22,407 nucleotides of DNA. Origin: JBIOJM01 sp044450785 (GTDB lineage: Bacteria; Planctomycetota; Planctomycetia; Isosphaerales; Isosphaeraceae). Below are positions 7,555-13,059 of the stretch, piece after piece. Within the stretch, counting starts at the first letter, position 1. The number at the start of each line of letters is the position of its first letter. The stretch covers positions 1 through 22,407 of the forward strand of contig JBIOJM010000145.1 in NCBI GenBank assembly GCA_044450785.1, read 5' to 3'. Made by a program: the position numbers and the translations under genes. The notes under the pieces were generated by a model. It searched no databases, was not told the DNA's origin, and worked only from the letters and a program-made list of their open reading frames with translations.

Positions 7555-7583
7555 TCGAATTCCGTTCGTCGATCTCTCCCTGT

Positions 7584-8795
7584 TCATCCGCGTTCCGGCG
7601 GCCTGGCGACACCCAGGATGCGTCGGACCTCGGCGGGAGAAGTCAGACCTGCCTCGACGGCGGTGCAGGCACGATCCCAACGGTCGACCATTCCGGCGGC
7701 GACGGCGACGCGCTCGAGCTGTCGAACGTCGCTCCGGGCCAGGACGGCGCGCGCCATCTCGTCCGTTTCGGGCAGCAGCATCTCCGCCAGGACGGTCCGG
7801 CCGCTGTAGCCGGTCCCCCGGCAGACATCGCAGCCGCGCGGCAGCCTGGCGCTCTGCACCGGGAGGCCGAGGAAGTCCTCATGGCGAGTTGAAGGCTGCG
7901 CGCAATCGCAAAGCTTTCTCGCCAGCCGCTGAGCGACGACCGCGCGCAGCCCGCTGCGGACCACGTACGGCTCGATGCCCATATCGAGGAACCGGCCGAT
8001 GACCTCGCAGGCGCTGCCGGCGTGAAAGGTCGTGAGGATCAGGTGGCCGGTGAGGGCGGCTTGCAACGCGATCTCGGCCGTGGCCTTGTCGCGGATCTCA
8101 CCGATGGCGATGACCTCCGGATCCTGTCGCAGCAGCGACTTCAAGCCCGACTCGAGCGTGAGCCCGGCGGCCGTGTTGACCTGGGCCTGCGCGACACCCG
8201 AGACGACCGCTTCGATCGGATCCTCGAGGGTCACCAGGCTGCGCTCGCCGCGCGACCGGGCCGCGAGCTCGCGCAGACAGGCGTAGATGGTGGTCGTCTT
8301 GCCGCTCCCGGCCGGGCCGGAGAGGACAATCGCCCCCGAGGTCTCGGCCAGGATCCGCGCCAGCTCATCCCTGACCGATCCAGGAAGGCCCAGATCGTCG
8401 AGGCCCAGAAACCGGCCCGCGGCCGCGAACATCCGGACCACGGCCTTCTCGCCGAACAAGGTCGGGAAGGTGCTGACTCGCATCTCGACCTCGCCCGGAA
8501 CGCCCCTGATCCGGCCTTCCTGAGGTACATCGGTCCGGTAGGTCAGGAGCTCGGCCAGGACCTTGAGCCGCGCCACGATGTTGGGCGCGACCTTCGCCGG
8601 CAGGAGCGCAACCGGCTGCAAGACCCCGTCGAGCCGCCAAGTCAACTGAAGGCCATCGGCGCCCGGTAGAAAGTGAACGTCACTGGCCCCCGCTGCCTGA
8701 GCCGCGGCCAAGGACCGTTCGACGACTTCGGTCGCATAACGGGGATTGGCCGGATCGATCGAGCCCAGTTCTTCAGGCAACCGGTTGGCTGGCAT
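7584..8795 (-). CDS. GspE/PilB-type pseudopilus assembly ATPase (short form)
   Basis: A 403-residue secretion ATPase that would power pseudopilin assembly at the cytoplasmic face. It begins directly in the N2-like domain (ASDVHFLPGADGL, residues 38-50) and lacks the N1 domain that in GspE binds GspL. Motifs: Walker A GPAGSGKTT (160-168), Asp box TLEDPIE (189-195), Walker B EVIAIGEIRD (227-236), His box LTGHLILTTFHAGSA (248-262). The usual four-cysteine zinc element reads CxC (296, 298) then CxxC (322, 325), so the first pair is one residue short. The ATG at 8795 lies 6 bp after the zinc-ribbon gene, whose GGAGGG serves as ribosome-binding site. The absence of GspL from the locus fits the missing N1 domain. 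Confidence 0.95.
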   Translation of the reverse strand: MPANRLPEELGSIDPANPRYATEVVERSLAAAQAAGASDVHFLPGADGLQLTWRLDGVLQPVALLPAKVAPNIVARLKVLAELLTYRTDVPQEGRIRGVPGEVEMRVSTFPTLFGEKAVVRMFAAAGRFLGLDDLGLPGSVRDELARILAETSGAIVLSGPAGSGKTTTIYACLRELAARSRGERSLVTLEDPIEAVVSGVAQAQVNTAAGLTLESGLKSLLRQDPEVIAIGEIRDKATAEIALQAALTGHLILTTFHAGSACEVIGRFLDMGIEPYVVRSGLRAVVAQRLARKLCDCAQPSTRHEDFLGLPVQSARLPRGCDVCRGTGYSGRTVLAEMLLPETDEMARAVLARSDVRQLERVAVAAGMVDRWDRACTAVEAGLTSPAEVRRILGVARPPERG

Positions 8796-8801
8796 CGTTC
8801 T

Positions 8802-8978
8802 TCAGCCCTGCCCTCCCTCGCAGCAGGTCTCGCATACGGTCCTGCATCGCGAGCACACGAGCTTGCCGCGCTGCTCGATCAATCGAGCTCCACACGCCGG
8901 GCACGCCGGCCGGCTCGCCTCTCGATCACCACGAGCGGCTTTCGGTCGTTCGGCGTCAGGGTCGGGGCGGTGATCCAT
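8802..8978 (-). CDS. Small zinc-ribbon protein (58 residues) upstream of gspE
   Basis: A short ORF of 58 codons plus stop. Residues 1-24 are polar and charged. The rest is a compact zinc ribbon: CPACG (26-30), then CSRCRTVCETCC (42-53), giving two CxxC knuckles for one zinc and a further CxxCC. It is in the same direction as the ATPase gene, 6 bp away, and supplies that gene's ribosome-binding site. An in-frame TAG lies just upstream of the ATG, so the N-terminus cannot be longer. Similar tiny zinc-ribbon proteins are common in planctomycetes and have no assigned function. A link to the ATPase is inferred only from the tight spacing. Confidence 0.72.
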   Translation of the reverse strand: MDHRPDPDAERPKAARGDREASRPACPACGARLIEQRGKLVCSRCRTVCETCCEGGQG

Positions 8979-9042
8979 CGATTGCTACCAAGCTTGAAAG
9001 GAGACGAAAGTGACAGCAGAGAACGGCGAAAATGCCGCCCGA

Positions 9043-10272
9043 TCATAAACCCAGCATCTGCGGCGCGGCAAGTTCGAAAGCCGGCTGGTTTGCGACCTCG
9101 ACCAGGCTCGCCCGGTCCACCTCCGCGAAGGAGGCATACCCTGCCAGCCCCAGCGTCAGGTCAATGTCGGCGATCAAGTTCGACACCACATCGCGGACGC
9201 CCTGTTCTCCTCCTACCGCCAGACCGTAGCAGTAGGGCCGGCCAACGAGGGCGCATCGCGCACCGAGTGCCAGGGCCTTGAAGACGTCCGACCCGCGCCG
9301 GATGCCGCTGTCGAACAAGACGGTCGTCCGGTCTCCGACCGCCGCGGCCACGCCCGGCAGGGCGTCGAGCGCCGCGATGCAGCCGTCGAGCTGGCGACCC
9401 CCGTGGTTGGATACGATCACGCCCGCCGCTCCGTGATCGACAGCCCGCCTCGCGTCGTCGGGATGGAGCACGCCCTTGACGAGCAAGGGCAGCCGGGTCA
9501 CCTGACGCAGGCGCTCGAAATCGCTCCACGTGCGAGCCGGATCGGAGAACACGCGGAGGAAGTACTCCAGCGCCCGCGCGGGGTTCGATCGAGGATCGCC
9601 ACCGACCCTGTCCCGAAAGACCGGATCGCTGAAGTAGTTGGCCAGCCCGTCCCCTTTGAGAAAGGGAAGATAGGCGTTCTGAAGGTCGCGCTCGCGCCAG
9701 CCCAGCAGGAAAGTATCGAGGGTGACGACGATCGCGCCGTAGCCCGCCTGCTCCGCGCGGCGCAGGAAGCTCGCCGCCAGCTCGTTGTCCTTGGGCCAGT
9801 AAAGCTGAAACCAGCGCGGGGTCTCTCCCATCGCGACGGCCACATCCTCGATCGTCGCTGAGGAGGCCGTGCTCAGGATCAAGGGGACGCCCAGCGAGCG
9901 GGCGGCACGCGCCACGGCCAGGTCCGCCTCTTTGTGCAGGATCGACAGAACGCCGATCGGCGCCAGCATCAGCGGCACGGGGAGCCGCAGTCCGAGGACG
10001 TCGACGCCGAGGTCGCGACGGCTCACGTCGCGGAGGAAGCGCGGCACGATCCGCCACCGACGAAAGGCCTCGCGGTTGGCTCGCACCGTATCTTCCGAAC
10101 CAGCACCCCCGGACAGGTAATCGTAGGCCGCCGGATCCAGGACGGACCGGGCCTTGCGATCGAGCTCCTCGAGGGAGACCGGTTGTTCGGGAGTTCGCCC
10201 TGCCATCCCCGCCTGGTAGATTTCCATTTGCCGGCGCAGGCCCAGGGTTAATCCCTCAATCGGTTCTGTCAT
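9043..10272 (-). CDS. FMN-dependent alpha-hydroxy-acid oxidase, lactate 2-monooxygenase-like
   Basis: A 409-residue flavoenzyme of the glycolate oxidase / lactate dehydrogenase family, expected to oxidise an L-2-hydroxy acid using FMN. Visible motifs: YDYLSGGAGSE (50-60, substrate Tyr region), QLYWPKDNE (156-164), LLVKGV (263-268, FMN-binding Lys266), SNHGGRQLDG (288-297, catalytic His290 and Arg293) and DSGIRRGSD (321-329, FMN phosphate). The TLDTFLLGWRERDL segment followed by AYLPFLKGDGLANY resembles lactate 2-monooxygenase more than classical LldD, suggesting an oxygen-dependent enzyme; the substrate is not certain. It appears cytoplasmic, with no signal peptide. The gene downstream is the zinc ribbon (64 bp away); upstream is a Uma2 gene. 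Confidence 0.93.
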   Translation of the reverse strand: MTEPIEGLTLGLRRQMEIYQAGMAGRTPEQPVSLEELDRKARSVLDPAAYDYLSGGAGSEDTVRANREAFRRWRIVPRFLRDVSRRDLGVDVLGLRLPVPLMLAPIGVLSILHKEADLAVARAARSLGVPLILSTASSATIEDVAVAMGETPRWFQLYWPKDNELAASFLRRAEQAGYGAIVVTLDTFLLGWRERDLQNAYLPFLKGDGLANYFSDPVFRDRVGGDPRSNPARALEYFLRVFSDPARTWSDFERLRQVTRLPLLVKGVLHPDDARRAVDHGAAGVIVSNHGGRQLDGCIAALDALPGVAAAVGDRTTVLFDSGIRRGSDVFKALALGARCALVGRPYCYGLAVGGEQGVRDVVSNLIADIDLTLGLAGYASFAEVDRASLVEVANQPAFELAAPQMLGL

Positions 10273-10326
10273 GGTGGTTGCTCGGGGCCCATTCCCTCAT
10301 TTCGAAACGAATGTGCTTGCTCCACG

Positions 10327-10932
10327 TCACGGTAGGACGTCGGTCACGGCGATCCGGCCGACTTCGACGCCGTCAATCACGACCAGGATGTCCTGGCCGG
10401 GCCTGAGAACCTGGCTAGACCGGTAATCGCCGGCTCCGAGGTCGGAGTAGATCTCGACCTGGCGGTCGATGAGGTTGACGATCCAGTAGAGAGGAATGCC
10501 GCCCTGGGCGTAAGCCGCTCGCTTCTCGCCTTGGTCCCGGTCATGACTGCTCTCGGCGACCTCGACGAGAAGCGCGATATCTCCGGGCCCTGGATGCCGG
10601 CCGCGGTAATCGTCCCGCGTGCCCCGGATCACGGACAGGTCCGGCTCCGGCTCGTCGAATCGGGGGATCCGGACTGGCTTCTCCTCGCGGATGAACCAGC
10701 CCGGCGGCAGGATGCGCTCCAGGTGATCGTGGGCCGCCTCGACTGCCCAGGTGTGCGGGGGTTTCTGAGTCATTTTTTTCACCAGCAAGCCATCGATGAG
10801 CTCGACCCGGGGATCGTCCAGGACTCCTGCCGCCGCCAGCCGTTCGTATTCGTCGACGGTCATGCGGTACACCGACGACGAGGCCAGCGGAGCCGGTGCG
10901 GAAGCCGGCGGCGTGGGTGCGATCGTGGACAT
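10327..10932 (-). CDS. Uma2-family PD-(D/E)XK nuclease-like protein (minus-strand copy)
   Basis: The frame is open to 11169, but the chosen start is the ATG at 10932, which has AAGGAG 7 bases upstream; the resulting 201-residue length is normal for Uma2. The nuclease fold elements are present: RVELIDGLLV (first Glu), EPDLSVI (catalytic Asp), ALLVEVAESS (catalytic Glu) and KRAAYAQGGIPLYWIVN (Lys and the conserved tail). An Ala/Pro-rich segment occupies residues 5-19. Uma2 proteins are numerous in planctomycetes and cyanobacteria and often sit in tandem or near mobile elements; their biological role is unsettled. It is divergent from a second Uma2 gene. Confidence 0.9.
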   Translation of the reverse strand: MSTIAPTPPASAPAPLASSSVYRMTVDEYERLAAAGVLDDPRVELIDGLLVKKMTQKPPHTWAVEAAHDHLERILPPGWFIREEKPVRIPRFDEPEPDLSVIRGTRDDYRGRHPGPGDIALLVEVAESSHDRDQGEKRAAYAQGGIPLYWIVNLIDRQVEIYSDLGAGDYRSSQVLRPGQDILVVIDGVEVGRIAVTDVLP

Positions 10933-11026
10933 GGTAGGGCTCCTTGAGCGAGGGAGCGTGTGCCGAGTCAGCAGCGAGCACCGCGTCGCGCGCAGACGAG
11001 AGTAGACGAAGCGCGACGGGAATATG

Positions 11027-11056
11027 ATTGTAAGCCAGAAGCCGCATCCTGGTCGA
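11027..11056 (-). promoter_or_regulatory. Candidate promoter for minus-strand Uma2 gene
   Basis: On the minus strand, TCGACC (11051-11056) and TACAAT (11027-11032) are separated by 18 bp, about 95 bp upstream of the ATG at 10932. The -10 matches five of six consensus positions and the -35 four of six. It lies back-to-back with the plus-strand module at 11079-11108, so the 236-bp divergent region would hold both promoters. Confidence 0.45.
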
Positions 11057-11078
11057 GACTCACGATGAAACCCGCCTG

Positions 11079-11108
11079 CTGGAGTGGTCGCATCTTCGTG
11101 GTTATAAT
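11079..11108 (+). promoter_or_regulatory. CTGGAG-18-TATAAT module upstream of plus-strand Uma2 gene
   Basis: CTGGAG (11079-11084), an 18-bp spacer and a perfect TATAAT (11103-11108). The element matches, base for base over most of its length, another at 11837-11866 in front of the M20 gene, including the flanking ACGATG and CCGCC words and the spacer core ATCTT. This conservation between unrelated genes argues for a shared functional promoter module or a dispersed repeat carrying one. Confidence 0.6.
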
Positions 11109-11168
11109 AACCGGTTTCAGGCTCCGAACGATCCCCGCTGAATGACCTCCTCAGATCGAGGCGGACCA

Positions 11169-11756
11169 ATGAGCACAGTCGTCGAGAAGACCTATACTCC
11201 CGAAGACCTGCTGGCGATGCCTGATGGGAAGAGTTACGAGCTGGTCGACGGCCACCTCGTGGAGCGGAACATGAGCGTTTTGTCGAGCTGGGTTGGAAGT
11301 CGGTTGCATCGCTTCATTGACACCTTCGTCGACGAGAACCATCTCGGCTGGTCGTGGCACGCTGACCTGGGTTTCGTCTGTTTCCCCGACGCCCCGGGAA
11401 AGGTGCGCAGGCCCGACGTTGCGTTCGTCCGCAAGGAGCGTCTACCCGAGGGACCGACCTCGGAGCGCTATCTCTACATCCATCCCGACCTGGCGGTTGA
11501 AGTGATCTCCCCGAACGACCTGGCTTACCACGTCGATAACAAAGTCGTGGAATACCTCGACGCGGGCGTGCCCCTCATTTGGGTGATCAATCCCGAGGCC
11601 CGGACGGTTCGCATTCATCGTGATGATCGCTCGGTGGGCTGGCTCCGCGAGAAGGATGAGCTGTCAGGCGAAGACGTCCTGCCCGGATTCCACTGCCGGG
11701 TGTCAGCCCTGTTTCCCGAAAACCCAGCCGGACTGCCGGCCTCGTCGTCCGGCTGA
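11169..11756 (+). CDS. Uma2-family PD-(D/E)XK nuclease-like protein (plus-strand copy)
   Basis: A 195-residue protein if started at the ATG at 11169, preceded by GAGG; an ATG 27 bases upstream (11142) in the same frame lacks a clear ribosome-binding site. Core elements: YTPEDLLAMPDGKSYELVDGHLV, RRPDVAFVRK (catalytic Asp), LAVEVISPND (catalytic Glu), and KVVEYLDAGVPLIWVINPE with its conserved Lys. The C-terminal SGEDVLPGFHCRVSALF is typical of this subfamily. It is only distantly similar to the divergent Uma2 copy, so this is not a recent duplication. Role unknown; it could be a nuclease from a mobile or defence context, but nothing nearby shows that. Confidence 0.9.
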   Translation: MSTVVEKTYTPEDLLAMPDGKSYELVDGHLVERNMSVLSSWVGSRLHRFIDTFVDENHLGWSWHADLGFVCFPDAPGKVRRPDVAFVRKERLPEGPTSERYLYIHPDLAVEVISPNDLAYHVDNKVVEYLDAGVPLIWVINPEARTVRIHRDDRSVGWLREKDELSGEDVLPGFHCRVSALFPENPAGLPASSSG

Positions 11757-11836
11757 CACCTTGCCATCGCCATCCGGAACTTGATAAACCGAATGATCCT
11801 CGCGGAGAAATGCAACGATGTGGTGCCGTCCGCCCG

Positions 11837-11866
11837 CTGGAGTCGTCGGAATCTTGCGGCTATAAT
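11837..11866 (+). promoter_or_regulatory. CTGGAG-18-TATAAT promoter immediately upstream of M20 gene
   Basis: CTGGAG (11837-11842), 18-bp spacer and perfect TATAAT (11861-11866). Only 8 bases separate the -10 from the ATG at 11875, so initiation at the usual distance would fall at or next to the A of the start codon, giving a leaderless or nearly leaderless mRNA. No Shine-Dalgarno sequence precedes this ATG. The module is a close match of 11079-11108. Confidence 0.65.
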
Positions 11867-11874
11867 GCCACGTC

Positions 11875-13059
11875 ATGAGCATCGATCCCGCATCCCTCCA
11901 GCGATTGAAATCACACGTAAACCGCCAGCGGCTGGTGGAGACCGCCCGCCGGCTGATCGAGGTGCCGAGCCCGACGGGCGAAGCGGGGGCGGTGAGCGAC
12001 CGCCTGGCCGAGATCCTCTCAGCCGACGGATTCACGGTCGAGCGATACGAGGCGGGATATCCCACAGCTCCGGCGGTCGCGGTCCGGCTTGGAAGCAGCC
12101 GGCCCGGTCGGACGATCCAGTTCAACGGGCACCTCGACACGGTCCACCTGCCATTCGTGCCACCCCAAGTCGAGGCTGGCCGGCTGACCGGCAGCGGCGC
12201 CTCGGACATGAAAGGCGGGATCGCCGCCGCGATCGAAGCGGTCCGGGCGCTTCGCGACGCCGGGGGCCTGGCGGCCGGTTCGGTCCTCTTGACGGCCCAC
12301 GACCTGCACGAAGCCCCCTGGGGTGATGGCCGCCAGCTCAACCAGTTAATCCGCGACGGCATCCGCGGCGATGCCGTCCTGCTTCCGGAGCCGCTTTGCG
12401 ACGTGCTGCCGATCGCCGGCCGAGGCTCGGCGACCTGGAAGGCCATCATTCGCCGCCAGGGACCGCCGGTTCATGAGGTCATGCGCTCCCCCCACGAGCC
12501 GAGCGTGATCGCGGCCGCCGCCAAGCTGGCCGCACGGCTCGCCTGGCTCGACCGAGAGCTCGCCGCCAGCCCTCATCCGATCTGCGGGGCCGCCAGCGCC
12601 TTCATCGGCCAGATCCACTCCGGCGAGATCTTCAATCAGTATCCTCAAGAGGCATGGCTCGAAGGGACCCGGCGCTGGCTGCCGGGTACCGATCCTCTCA
12701 CCGTCGAGGATGACTTCCGCGTCCTGCTCGCAAACCTCGCCGGCGGCACGGGCACGATGATCTCATGCAAGTGGATGTTCATCCGCGACGCCTTCGCGCT
12801 CGATCTCGCCGACCCGCTGGTCGCGGCCTTTCAGCGCTCTCACCAGGCAACCTCGGGAGCGCCGCTGCCGACCGGCCCCAAGCCATTCGTCGACGACGGC
12901 AACAGCTTCGCCGCCCTGGCGGGTGTCGCGGCGATCACGCACGGCCCTCGCGCGGGAGGGCAGCATACGGTGTCGGAATGGGTCGAGATCGACGACCTCG
13001 TCCGCGTCGCCTGGCTCTACGCGGCAACCGCGCTGGAATACTGCAACCCAACCGAATGA
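11875..13059 (+). CDS. M20-family metallo-deacylase/peptidase (ArgE/DapE-like)
   Basis: A 394-residue zinc hydrolase of the M20 superfamily, which removes acyl groups from amino acids or cleaves dipeptides. Metal-site motifs: GHLDTV (85-90; His86, Asp88 catalytic), GASDMKGG (108-115; bridging Asp111), LLPEPL (169-174; Glu ligand) and the C-terminal GGQHTVSEWVEI (His364). Where M20 enzymes have the Glu-Glu dyad (catalytic base plus ligand), the sequence reads LHE (His145-Glu146), so the base position is His. The dimerisation domain covers roughly 185-295. The stop overlaps the aminotransferase start (ATGA), implying a shared pathway such as release and then transamination of an amino acid. The substrate cannot be named. 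Confidence 0.9.
   Translation: MSIDPASLQRLKSHVNRQRLVETARRLIEVPSPTGEAGAVSDRLAEILSADGFTVERYEAGYPTAPAVAVRLGSSRPGRTIQFNGHLDTVHLPFVPPQVEAGRLTGSGASDMKGGIAAAIEAVRALRDAGGLAAGSVLLTAHDLHEAPWGDGRQLNQLIRDGIRGDAVLLPEPLCDVLPIAGRGSATWKAIIRRQGPPVHEVMRSPHEPSVIAAAAKLAARLAWLDRELAASPHPICGAASAFIGQIHSGEIFNQYPQEAWLEGTRRWLPGTDPLTVEDDFRVLLANLAGGTGTMISCKWMFIRDAFALDLADPLVAAFQRSHQATSGAPLPTGPKPFVDDGNSFAALAGVAAITHGPRAGGQHTVSEWVEIDDLVRVAWLYAATALEYCNPTE

Noticed and set aside
12765..13055. Longer N-terminus for the aminotransferase
   Set aside because: This part overlaps the M20 C-terminal domain in another frame and has no family similarity; the ATGA overlap at 13056 explains the start.
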